Source: Terebella lapidaria (lineage: Eukaryota > Annelida > Polychaeta > Terebellida > Terebellidae). From it: a stretch of 64,000 nt of DNA. Numbering within the stretch: position 1 is the stretch's first letter; each line of letters opens with the position of its first letter. Both the position numbers and the translations under genes were made by a program. Positions 1 through 9,589 of the stretch are shown piece after piece. Location: positions 23,595,001 through 23,659,000 of the forward strand of contig OX424563.1 in NCBI GenBank assembly GCA_949152475.1, given 5' to 3'. The notes below the pieces were generated by a model. The model saw nothing but the letters and a program-made list of their open reading frames with translations. It made no database searches and was not told the origin of the DNA.

Positions 1-205
1 CAATGACACATTGTTCATTTACTTCACTCAATGCTAATGTGCAACAACTTGATAGCACTTTCGTTGGGAAAATGTTCAAACAAACGGAGAGCTCCTTGAA
101 TCACAAGAGATTCTTATGCATTATCCACATGACGCGTAAGTGTGAAATGTTATGCTCAGAGTCCGCTGATAGGTTCCTGGCTTTTTATGTGTAAATCTAA
201 TTTAT
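1..205 (+). repeat. Three-copy repeat, copy 1
   Basis: This stretch recurs in direct orientation at 5690-5905 and, more diverged, in reverse at about 7190-7330. Peptide resemblance is kept in one frame: copy 1 has MFKQTESSLNHKRF followed by HMTRKCEML, and the reversed copy has a related segment ending GCEML. It may be a dispersed repeat or worn coding sequence. No family is recognised. Confidence 0.55.
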
Positions 206-239
206 ATGGTATCATAAGCACAACATATTTTAATTATAC

Positions 240-1130
240 TGGAACTTTGGTCCGATAACCTATTGTCATGGTGATGCATCCTTCGTCCGCCATCCGTCTA
301 CATTTCTATCTTTGAAGTTTACGGTCGAATCTTTCTGAAATTTAGAACGAATATGCCTAAAAATATTTCAAGAGGGACTTTTTTTCGATCTTTTCTTCGA
401 AATGGCGGCCGTTTTTTACGGAAAATGGCCAATTTTGGACTTTGACGGCCATTTTTTTTTTAAAATCTGCCCAATAACCTTTTTTCTAATTGATGCATAA
501 GACTACTGACTTGCACTCATGTGTTGTGAATAAGTTTCGTTGCCGTTGAATCTCACTTGATATTGAAGTTAGAGATTGGGAATCAATTGTGGTCAAATAA
601 GAAATTATATATGCTGAATATTCTCATGATCTTGAATTTGACCTCATTCTCAAGGTCAACGCACAAAATTGCTAATATCTTGCTTATTATCGACTTTATA
701 GATTGGGAATCAATTGTGGGCATATAGGAAATGATTCAAATGATGTATGCCAAATATTTTGATGACCTTGAATTTGACCTTGACCTGATTTTCAAGATCA
801 GCACAAAATGGCTGATATCTCACTTATTATCAAGTTTACAGCCTAGGAATCAATTGTGGACATATAGGAGATGATATATGTTGAATGTTCCCATGACCTT
901 GAAGCTGACTTTTGAACTTTTTTCAAGGTCAGAGCACAAAATGGGAAGGCCCCGACCCTCCACCTTCATCACCTCGCTTTGTGGCATTTCACATCTCGGC
1001 CCTACTTCAGAATCCTGGATCTGCCCCAGAACAGGCATTAATGAACTCTCCAAAACCATGGAAATTGGACCTAGGAGAGCCCTAGAACACACCATGGGGG
1101 ATGCATAATCCTTTAGTATCTTTGGCCCTT
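240..1130 (-). repeat. Dispersed repeat rich in TCAAGGTCA
   Basis: The left part (about 242-300) is the reverse complement of the right end of the repeat at 54017-55707: both share GGTTATCGGACC and a run of CGGACG-like words. From about 560 to 940 there are three imperfect units of roughly 130-140 bp, each with a GGAATCAATTGTGG-like core and a TGACCTTGA or TCAAGGTCA word. No open frame is credible. It is probably a non-autonomous DNA element; the class is not determined. Confidence 0.5.
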
Positions 1131-1219
1131 GAGTGGCCCCAGACCCCCGGCCGACAGGGGCTCCCTTCGCTCGACTCTGTATTGATCAAAGGTTTTGGAC
1201 CCCCGTCCCCAAAACCCTA

Positions 1220-1910
1220 TACCCACCTCTGGATAGGTTCAAATCCTAAAACCGTATTCAGAATAAATCTTCTAAGGTGAAATCGAACCAACAATCTCAT
1301 GTTTTGTAACAGGCATTCAATCCATTCAGACACTGATTTACGTGTACTGCCTTCAGTCAAATTTTAAAAAAAAAATTCAGGAAAAACATCCCACAGGAGC
1401 GTACTTCTATAGGCTCTGCTGGTAATCGAACCCAGGATCTCCTGTTTACTAGACAGGCACTATAACCACTTAACCACGGAGCAAACAATGCTACACAAGC
1501 AATGATCCATTGATTTTAGTCATAATGAAATGAAGCAGTGTTCTCGCCAAGCTCTGCTGGGTATCCAATTGAACTGTATTCAGTCAGATGTCCAGACCTT
1601 CATTTACTGTTTAACTTCAAACCATTTAGACTCCGCTGACAAACTCTAAATTGGAGCGTTCACACTAGGCTTGTTGGGTATCGAACGCATGATATCTTCC
1701 TTACTGGACAGGTGTTTCACCCACATATTCACAGAGCCAGTTACATTGCATTCGTTCGAATGTTCAACACGTTTATTGAAATACAAATTCTGGACAGGAT
1801 GAAATTGATACTGGCAATGTCGTCATTTGGCTCTGTTGGGAATGGAGATCAGGATTTTCTGTTCACGAGACGGATACTTTAACCACTCAGCCACATATCC
1901 AGTTATGCCA
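1220..1910 (-). repeat. Row of decayed tRNA-Thr copies
   Basis: Apart from the better copy at 1411-1483, minus-strand tRNA-Thr-like remnants lie at about 1233-1310, 1540-1600, 1668-1737 and 1828-1907. Each keeps parts of the sequence GGTTCGAT before the 3' stem and of CCTGTCTAGTAAACAGG. The spacing is about 120-170 bp. They look like a small tandem or SINE-like cluster derived from tRNA-Thr(AGT), too worn to be functional. Confidence 0.5.
1411..1483 (-). pseudogene. tRNA-Thr(AGT) pseudogene
   Basis: It is 73 nt long, with anticodon stem CCTGT/ACAGG and loop CTAGTAA (anticodon AGT). The first base is T in place of G, so the end of the acceptor stem is unpaired. The T-loop side stem also carries a mismatch (ATTACC in place of ATTCCC). 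Likely inactive. Confidence 0.7.
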
Positions 1911-2293
1911 CATTCAGTCAAATGGTCTGTCTGTGCCTTGGCGACTCAAAAAAAACGTGGTCAGAATAAATGTACGATATGTGGTATTTGTGCCAAATCC
2001 ACCCACCACCGTCTGCAAAATCCTGGGTACACCTCTGCTAATGTTGCTGTGCAGTTATTATTTCAAACATTATTTCCGATTCCACATGTCACTGGACATA
2101 AGAATGAACACACATTTGAAGTCCTAAAATACACCAGATACCACCATAGAAGGCTTTGTTTTTTAGGGCTCTCAGCGGTCCCAGGCACCACACCGTATCG
2201 GTTGTAACCCCACCCGCTCCACCTCCCACTTCAAAACATATTGCTACGAACCCTGTCACGGTATATACAATGACAATGTTCGGCGCCTTTTAA

Positions 2294-3179
2294 AGTCTAA
2301 CTAGAGTGTATAATTTTTATGTTCTTATACCGTGGAGATGATTTTCCTGATCATTTTGGTTTTTACAGAACTTGAAAATCTCAACCACAACCGGAGATAT
2401 TTCTATTTTCGTGAATTACTTTTTTCCAATCTATCAGCATTTTGCAGGACCTCATTAATTATTATAATTAGATATTCATGACGTCATATGAGTCAAGTAC
2501 CATAATTAGCTATCTAAACCTCATTTATGCAAGGGTTATGATGTAGATAAAGGTTCCTATAGAAACTGATATGTTTTGTGGTAATGCATAGTCAGTCTTA
2601 TGTTATGCCATCATGTTGTCAAGGCTACACATTCAGAGCTAGCGCCCCTTAGCAACCAGTTGTTGGGTGGGTTGCTATGGACAATTGAACTGTTAGGACA
2701 TGTGAAGGTGCTACTTTCTTTCAACATTTTGACAAAGGATCATAATGTAACAAAACTTGAGGTCCAAATGATGTGGAATTATCAGTGGTTAGCAACAAAA
2801 TCTCCATAGCAACATGGTTGCTATGGACCATATTCCGGCTCTGGTTGCCATGACGCCAACAAAATTTATTTAAAATTTGAATATTTTCTGTATGGAGTCA
2901 TTATGTGGAACAAAAATTATTTTCATGTTCTTTAATATTATGCAGTACTGGTTTCAATGAGCTCATTATCTTTCAGTGACTCATATGACGTCATCATTGC
3001 TCATTTGCATATTTGCATATGACACCGAAAGGTCAATAGGACATGTCATAAACAAACCGCTATAAAATAGTGACTATTCGAGATATTTCAATTTTGTAAA
3101 AACAGAAATGATCCCCAGACTTCCGTCTTTGATATTCACACTAAACTAAAAAGAGTTATTTCTTCACTCTAGTTAGGCT
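2294..3179. mobile_element. TTAA-flanked non-autonomous DNA element
   Basis: The ends are AGTCTAACTAGAGTG and its near reverse complement (AGCCTAACTAGAGTG read from the right), and TTAA lies on both sides (2290-2293 and 3180-3183). The right flank continues directly into the inverted copy of the array unit, whose uninterrupted form has one TTAA there. TTAA duplication is typical of piggyBac-type transposition, but the termini do not show the usual CCC start, so the family is an inference. Inside are a perfect hairpin CCATAGCAAC-ATG-GTTGCTATGG (about 2800-2825) and TGACGTCATATGAGTCA-like words near both ends. There is no transposase. Confidence 0.65.
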
Positions 3180-3183
3180 TTAA

Positions 3184-4270
3184 TTCTCCCCAGGAATCAG
3201 ATCGGACATCATGAGGCGGACACAATTTGATTAGGGCCCTTATTTGAGATAGATTTATTTCTAATTCTGGTGGGCTATAGATCGCCAGTAGATGTGCTCG
3301 CGCCCGCAACACGTTTTCTCAATTCGCTCTCTATCGCGCTCAGGGAGAAACACTACCGCCCTGGTGTTGCATTAATACTCTCCAAATGTACCGTTTAACG
3401 GGGAAAGTAAAATTTATCGACATGGCGAAATCGAACACTGATCCCCCCCGGGAATTAAACGGCATAAAATCGCCATGTAGTTATAGGAGTTTCCAACTAA
3501 ATGCCCAGTAGAGACTGAAAATCATCGGCAATGATGATGATACTGAAATGCTATCATGTTTAGGAATGATACAGGGACCAAATATGGTTAAATATTATGG
3601 TTTATGGTCATTGCCGAGTACCAACCGCATAACAAAGCCGTCTTACTGAAAATAAATTATTGATATGTCCCCACAAAATCACTACAATTGGATACTGAAT
3701 ACGATATTAACATAAATACCATTCGTTACAGTTTTAGATATAATGCTGCAGTTCTCACCATGTTGCAGTCGCGATTAACTTAAACTCTAACGTGTTTGCC
3801 AAGTTGATCTCAACGTGTCAACAAATTAACGAACATGTGACCATTGCGCGATATTTCATAACGAAATCAAAAACCCCACACGCATTGTTTACATTTCGTC
3901 CTCACTTGTGGACTGGGAAAAGTCCCGCACTTTCCGATATCGCTGATTACAGTCGAGTGTAAGAAAAGGTGTGAGTCTTTACGACTTCACCCCGTTTCGA
4001 TTGAACACAGAGGGTACGGGATTTTTCAACGATCTCTTGAGAAATTGCTGAGTGTTGCAGGCACGTGCCACTAAACGGAGGCAAGTGCTGGCGCATGCGC
4101 ACAACACGTGAGCGACCGATGATTAATTTATCGCTCCTTTGGTGGCTAATATTTATCAAAGGGATGATAGCTCATATGAGGAACCGGTCCCTTTGTTTGT
4201 GTGCAATAATTGTTCGCCTGTTGCAAACGCCTATTCGAAAACAATGGAAATTTTCGAGTCCGTTTCTATT
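3184..4270 (-). repeat. Inverted partial copy of the 6-kb array unit
   Basis: Read on the minus strand this matches the unit section running from the CACGTG / GCGCATGCGC cluster to the block GCCGGAATTAGAAATAAATC, for example 9480-10640. Motifs here are CACGTG 4062-4067, GCGCATGCGC 4091-4100 and CACGTG 4105-4110. It is clearly more diverged than the array units are from each other. In the unit a minus-strand tRNA lies beyond this end; here the plus-strand tRNA at 4689 sits in the equivalent place, so the inverted copy probably reached about 4761. Confidence 0.75.
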
Positions 4271-4688
4271 CAGAGAATAGCGATAACATTCACCGATATT
4301 TAGGTCAAACGGTTGAATACTTTTTACGACCTTATTCGATTAATTCGATAACGAAGCTATTGTAACATTATGTACAGTTTTGCGCCCTGTTCGAAAGGAC
4401 GTCAAAGTGAACGAAATATAGCTTATATTCAACATATTATGATCCAAGGCTACGTAACACAGTTTCTATTACTCAAAGTCACTCCTGACATCTTGGTAAT
4501 TTATTGGGCGCATTTCAAAGCTATTTTATGCAGGAGTTATCTTTTCCGTAAACTCACAACACTTGTGTGATCACAAATATTCCCACACAACAGCCAGGGC
4601 AAAATACATTAAGACCAATCGGTTATCTTCCAGATGATGCAGGTGAGGTCATTGAAGTCACCAAACAGTCATGACCTACCTTAACAAC

Positions 4689-4761
4689 GGCTCTGTGGCT
4701 AAGTGGTTAAAGCGCCTGTCTAGTAAACAGGAGATCCTGGGTTCGATTCCCAGCAGGGCCT
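4689..4761 (+). tRNA. tRNA-Thr (anticodon AGT)
   Basis: A 73-nt cloverleaf. The acceptor GGCTCTG pairs with CAGGGCC (one G-U), the anticodon stem is CCTGT/ACAGG with loop CTAGTAA, and the T arm is CTGGGTTCGATTCCCAG. Box A (TGGCTAAGTGG) and box B (GGTTCGATTCC) are present, and a T7 run at 4778-4784 can end Pol III transcription. It decodes ACU and, after A34 to inosine, ACC. The sequence is close to the usual animal tRNA-Thr(AGT). Confidence 0.9.
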
Positions 4762-5690
4762 GGTCGGCGAATTCGTATTTTTTTATGGAAGGTATATCCA
4801 CGGAAAGAGAAAGCACTTCAGAAATAAATGAATATTATTCATATGATGTATATTTTGGTTGTGTTTTACATGGGCGGATACAGAATTTTGGAAAAGAGGG
4901 GGGGGGACGCAGTTGGTTTGAACAAGCGAACGTGCGTGAAGTATGGGGTTAGCCCTGAAAACAAGGCAAAAGGGTGGTCACCGAAGAGAAACATACCTCC
5001 TCTTGCCTTGTTTTCAAGACCTAGGGCCCCAGAAGCCAACGACCTCTAGATAGTATGTGGTGAATTCTGAGACTCTCGGATCTTGATAATGTGCTACTAT
5101 CAGGGGCGGATCTAGCATTTAGCGTGAGGGGAGGTCTGGAGCCCGCTCCAGTGCCTCAGAAGCCCCAGGTTTTTAAAGCTTTCAGGTAGTTTTCCATCCT
5201 CTCCTGGCATAGTGTTATTTGAATACCAGTTGATGCCCCTATTCTGAAAGTTTGTAAAAAAATGATGGAAGGGGAGCAAGTGCGTTACGGCTTGGAGTAT
5301 GGGGCCCGTTAAATGGCCCCAGAGGACCGACTCTTTTTTATGCTCTGTAGTAGCTTCCTGATCTCTCATGCATATCTCCTGTTTACATGTACTAGACATG
5401 CTCAGCCATTTATGAAAGAGTTATGAACTGACCTGCAGTTTATTCCAGTACGTTTCAGTACACGGGCACTTGACGAATCTCCCCAGGTCACATAATTTAC
5501 AGCGGTCAATCATTAATAACACAAGCAATAGGACGGATACTGAGACGTTGTTCTTTTCCAGACTTTGAATTGATTAACCATCTTCGGCGGGCCTACATTT
5601 TTACTTGCTTCAATCTTAGAAATATAATTTCTATGCTCCAATTATACACAGGAAATTATGCACTGTGATCTAATAAATGTTGTCATCAAA
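4762..5690. other. Intergenic patch with foldback repeat pieces
   Basis: No gene is seen. About 4950-5025 folds on itself: TGAAAACAAGGCAA pairs with TTGCCTTGTTTTCA, with an outer CCCT/AGGG pairing. GGGCGGATACAG near 4871 and GGGGCGGATCTAG near 5103, each near a G-rich run, look like the starts of two copies of one short dispersed repeat. Confidence 0.4.
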
Positions 5691-5905
5691 TGACACATTG
5701 TTCATTTACTTCAATCAATGCTCATGTGCGACAACTGGGAAGCACTTTTGTCAGGAAATGTTCAAACAAACGGAGCACTACTTGAATCACAAGAGATTCT
5801 CAAACACCTTCCACATGACGCGTAAGTGTGAAATGTTAAGCTTATTGTTATGTTCAGGGTCCCTAATAGGTTCCTGGCTTTATACATGTGAAACTAATTT
5901 ATTGA
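5690..5905 (+). repeat. Three-copy repeat, copy 2
   Basis: Direct copy of 1-205 with scattered differences. It keeps the peptide-level words MFKQTE, LNHKRF and HMTRKCEML in one frame. A reversed, older copy is at about 7190-7330. Function unknown. Confidence 0.55.
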
Positions 5906-6379
5906 AATTAAAATTAATGTATCATAAGCACAAGAAATTTTCATTAGAAGGTAGGACGTTGGAGTGTTCAACTTTTTTTCCAAATTCTGCACATCTGTTT
6001 TGACGAACATGTTCTCTTGCAGTGATCAAAATAAATATCAGGATTTAAGCCAACCAATCACATGTAACATACACACAATATATAATGGGTATTATTATAT
6101 GCCTACGAAAATGCTACAATGGATTACACAGAGTGCAATCGGTCCGATATATTGTGGTATTGACCTCCTTCATATTGACCGGCGTCGCGCATAGCAACCG
6201 ACGGTCTTTTGAAGTTTACGTATTCGTGCGCTGGCGAAATGACGTTTTTGGTTTTGTAGTACATGAAAATGTCCATAAAATTCTGTGCTCTCAGGGTCTA
6301 AAATGGCTAAGAAAATGTCAGCATTTGCAATTATATCTCTCCCGAGGGGTATGCATATCATGATGCGGCATATAATAAT

Positions 6380-6508
6380 AAGTTAATCGACTGGATACAG
6401 TGTTTGAGGCCCTCGGTCGTGTCTGTGCCGCGGACGCACTCGCAAGCTCGTGCGTGCTACGGCCCAGACACGACCTCGGGCCTCAAACACTGTATCCAGT
6501 CAATTACC
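6380..6508. mobile_element. Foldback element with 9-bp target duplication
   Basis: An almost complete palindrome: CGACTGGATACAGTGTTTG on the left is mirrored on the right, and the arms run to a short centre near 6440-6450. TATAATAAT lies immediately outside both ends (6371-6379 and 6509-6517). A 9-bp duplication fits Mutator-like elements, but hAT (8 bp) is not far off. The arms contain GTCGTGTCTG and its complement, and the core is GC-rich. It cannot code for protein. Confidence 0.7.
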
Positions 6509-6517
6509 TATAATAAT

Positions 6518-7189
6518 TTACGTAATGTATACGATATAAACCACATAAATAGCGCTTCCCTAAAAATAGGAAACGCTGATAAAACTATGTGACTGTTCAC
6601 CTGGTATATTTACCGGTATGATCACACATCCTTAATGTAAGGTTTCTTATCAATTAACATTCATGCCTTATCAGCTGATTACTGGCTCATGGCTTATTTT
6701 ATTTAGGCATAGCTCTGTGTCTCCGGAATGGATTTCGCTGAAAATTTATGTGTAGGTTTTATGTATGATCGCAAGGCTGCTTCAGTTACCACATTGAAAC
6801 TAATCCAATCAAAAGACAAATACTTTTGATCCTTAAATAAAGTTTATAAAAAAAAATTGAAGACAAATCCAATATTGAGATATTTCTAGTGAATCGCAAT
6901 TGGTCCACACATTTTCACATCAATTTGACGTGCGTATATATATAGGGTTACTCGAAATCGAAAGGTTTGATCATGAATACCGTGTAATGCTGACCTCAAC
7001 AAACTGACCTGCGCGTCATTCGAGTATACTTTAGTAAAATAGACCTCGACTGACTTTCCCGACTATTGGAGTTTACAACATGAAACCGTCAAACGATTAT
7101 ATCACATCAAAATGATACACATTCGCTCCCCTAATACACAATCATAATAATTGTAAAGTTTGGTGAGATATCTTCAATAGCATCACCAA
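6518..7189. other. Gene-free stretch
   Basis: AT-rich sequence on both sides of the diverged repeat at 7190-7330. I see no open frame, RNA fold or repeat that I can name here. Confidence 0.4.
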
Positions 7190-7330
7190 GTTGTTTGCAT
7201 TGTGCTTGTGCGTTACTGTCAACATGTAACATTTCACACCCGTGCATCATGTGGTAAATGCATGAAAATCTGTTGTAATTTGGAGAACTCTCATTTTGTG
7301 AACATCTTCCTGCCGGAAGTGGCATCCTGC
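7190..7330 (-). repeat. Three-copy repeat, copy 3 (reversed, diverged)
   Basis: Read on the minus strand it aligns with 1-205 and 5690-5905: GGAAGATGTTCACAAAATGAG against GAAAATGTTCAAACAAACGGAG, then a shared CACATGA and GTGTGAAATGTTA. It is the most diverged of the three copies. Confidence 0.45.
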
Positions 7331-7671
7331 AGCAGTCACGCATGCACATTGAGTAAATAAAATAAACTATGTGTACAGATGACACCATTTATTAGATCAC
7401 GCTTTCAAAAGTACATGGTTGAAGCAACTCTAAATGCATGTCTGCCAGTAGATGGATAACCAACACAGAACACAGAAAAACTTATATTGCTGCATCTTTT
7501 ATAAAGAAACGCGGGAGATTTCGCATCATAGGCCCACTTGTGCTATCAATAATTGGCCGAGTATATGAACAAATGTGGTCTTCAACAGCTGGAACAAATC
7601 AATTAAGCTCTAGTGAAATGAGATGTACTTCGATAAAGAGCATGTCAATTTATTGAAGTTTACTGGCAAGT

Positions 7672-7744
7672 GGCTCTGTGGCTAAGTGGTTAAAGCGCCT
7701 GTCTAGTAAACAGGAGATTCTGGGTTCCATTCCCAGCAGAGCCT
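7672..7744 (+). tRNA. tRNA-Thr (anticodon AGT), one odd T-loop base
   Basis: 73 nt with closed acceptor, D, anticodon and T stems and anticodon loop CTAGTAA. The T loop reads TTCCATT where all other copies have TTCGATT, so the usually purine position 57 is C and box B is weakened. A T5 run at 7759-7763 follows. It may be a weak gene or a recent pseudogene. Confidence 0.7.
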
Positions 7745-8092
7745 ATAGGTGTATTCCATTTTTAATCTGAGCAGGTTTCAAAATTCGACTGAAGGCCAAA
7801 TGTTGTGATATCAACCAACTTAGAGGCAAAATTTTCTATATTCATTTGTGACCAGCAAGAAAATAGAACCTTTACTGGCTATGGAGTGTCAAATAATATC
7901 GCCGACTTATATATATTATTACCTTCACTCGGGAGAGCATTAGAGAGTGGCAAACAATAGGACCTTCGCTGGTGAATGTGCGGCTTCTAGCATTGTAATC
8001 ACCCTCATTTTCTCGACTGAGGATTGCTCAATCAGACAATTTTTTTTTAGAAGTGCGTCTCTTATTGATGTCACACTTTGTGCGAAAGAAGC

Positions 8093-8172
8093 ATAAGTGG
8101 ATCCGTTTCTAAAAAAATTGAAACGCCTGAATAGTGAACAGGATTTATTCAGTTCGAATCCCAGTATGACTG
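8093..8172 (+). pseudogene. Decayed tRNA-Thr copy
   Basis: Keeps AAACGCCTG, AGTGAACAGG and CAGTTCGAATCCCAG, but the anticodon arm and acceptor are disrupted. It resembles the 'third copy' of other units (for example 13222-13295), with GTTTCT in the D region. Confidence 0.55.
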
Positions 8173-8204
8173 GAATTCTTTTCTGAGCACATATTTTAAA
8201 ATCA

Positions 8205-8413
8205 GCAATGTAGCTAAAACGCCTGTCTGGTAAACAGGAGATCCTGGGCTCAATTGACCTATCGCCGAACCCATTTGTCCGAGTCTTTTTACGCCATTTA
8301 CGACGCATTCTGCAAAACGTTATTATTGGCCAAAGAGAAGTTTGCCGACGTAATTTGTGAAACTCGGACAACTTTTGGGGGCTTTGGCGATAGGTCAATT
8401 CCCAGCAGAACCT
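8205..8413 (+). pseudogene. tRNA-Thr pseudogene split by a hairpin element
   Basis: The left part (to 8255) has AAACGCCTGTCTGGTAAACAGGAG and the start of the T arm; the right part (from 8397) has the rest of the T arm and the acceptor side CAGCAGAACCT. The break falls inside the T loop, where a 141-bp element was inserted at AATT. The anticodon loop reads CTGGTAA. Confidence 0.75.
8256..8396. mobile_element. 141-bp MITE with AATT target duplication
   Basis: Terminal inverted repeat GACCTATCGCC / GGCGATAGGTC, then GTCCGAG / CTCGGAC further in. AATT lies at 8252-8255 and 8397-8400, and the intact tRNA copies have a single ATT there. It carries no coding capacity. The family is not recognised; a 4-bp AATT duplication is uncommon. 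Confidence 0.75.
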
Positions 8414-8763
8414 ATCATAGAGATGCTTTTTTAGACTTTTTTTTTAGGGTTTCCCCTATCTCTTTTCACTCTCTTCTTCTGGTCGGGAAACCCTTTGACC
8501 ACGCTGGTCAACCATGACGCATCCCAACATGATTTCCGCCTGACTTTTTAAAACGGCCCTTGTTTACACTCAATACACTATTGGAAAATTTGATATTAGC
8601 CTATACCCCAATGTTTTCCCGAAAAAATGCATTGAAAGCCATGTTAGCGGAAAAAAACAAACGCCATAATAGACCTACTAAATTTTCCAATAGTACAGGG
8701 TGTGTATTCTGACCACAATTCTATAAATCAACAATGTTCTGACCATTTCACTGTATGCAGCAT

Positions 8764-8806
8764 GAACTAGCTCCGTGGCTAAGAGGTTGGAGCACCTGTC
8801 TAGAAC
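8764..8806 (+). mobile_element. Retroposed 5' half of tRNA-Thr with target duplication
   Basis: 8769-8803 is 35 nt matching tRNA-Thr positions 1-35 with about six changes; it stops inside the anticodon (CTGTCTAG). It is bounded by TTTCACTGTATGCAGCAT (8746-8763) and TTTCACTGAATGCAGCAT (8807-8824). Other units carry one related word at this place (TTTTCACTTACTGTAGCAT in U4) and no insert. This is the layout of a LINE-mobilised tRNA half. Confidence 0.7.
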
Positions 8807-9540
8807 TTTCACTGAATGCAGCATATTAACTGGATTTTCGGCCTTGTCTTTTTTCTTCTTTGCTGTTTCATGTTTTGTGTACATGTTTACAATAAAGAAA
8901 AATATGACTTCAGAACACGTTCGATTATTTATTATTTACGGGGTGACAATCACAAGCTTGCAAACAGCATCTGAAAGGATCTAAAAGCTGTGTCACAATA
9001 TGTGTTTAAAATGCGGTATAGAATAAATAGGTTATTTTATGATGTAAATAGCATCGAATGCATCCATTTGGACTACAAGCAGTGCTTTTTGATCATTGCA
9101 CAATGTGTGTCATAGCATCGGGGCTGAGCTGTGTTCTTTGTAAACAAGAGTACTGAAATTACAGGATTTTATAACGTAAGTGGGGAAATACTGTTGTCAA
9201 CTGATGCAGGACAATCGGTCATTCTTGTTTTAAAAACGTTAAGAAGATGTTCAAACATTATGTCACATGCTGCTTCACATTCAAACCTTTATATTGAGTC
9301 AAACCTTATTCAACCAATCACGGTGAATTTCGTCACAATTTTCAAGATAAACTGGTGAAGAATTTGGCAACAAACTTCCAACAACACCAAAAACACGTTA
9401 CTCCCCAATGTTTGCCGCAACGACATCTGCAACAGGCCGTGAACACAAATGAACCAGTTCCCGTTATGAGCTAGCATCCCTTTGTTAAGCAAGCTTGACA
9501 ACCACCAAAGCAAAACAGGGATACATTTATCAGGAGCGCT

Positions 9541-9589
9541 CACGTGTTGTGCGCATGCGCGGGTGCTTGCTTTCATTCACTGGCACGTG
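9541..9589 (+). promoter_or_regulatory. E-box / NRF1-like / E-box cluster, U1
   Basis: CACGTG 9541-9546, GCGCATGCGC 9551-9560 and CACGTG 9584-9589. GCGCATGCGC is the core of the animal NRF1 site and CACGTG the USF/MYC-type E-box. About 180 bp on comes GGCTACATAAAAGGG, a TATA-like word. The same order recurs in the other units, so it may be a Pol II promoter of a non-coding transcript; transcription is not shown. Confidence 0.45.
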
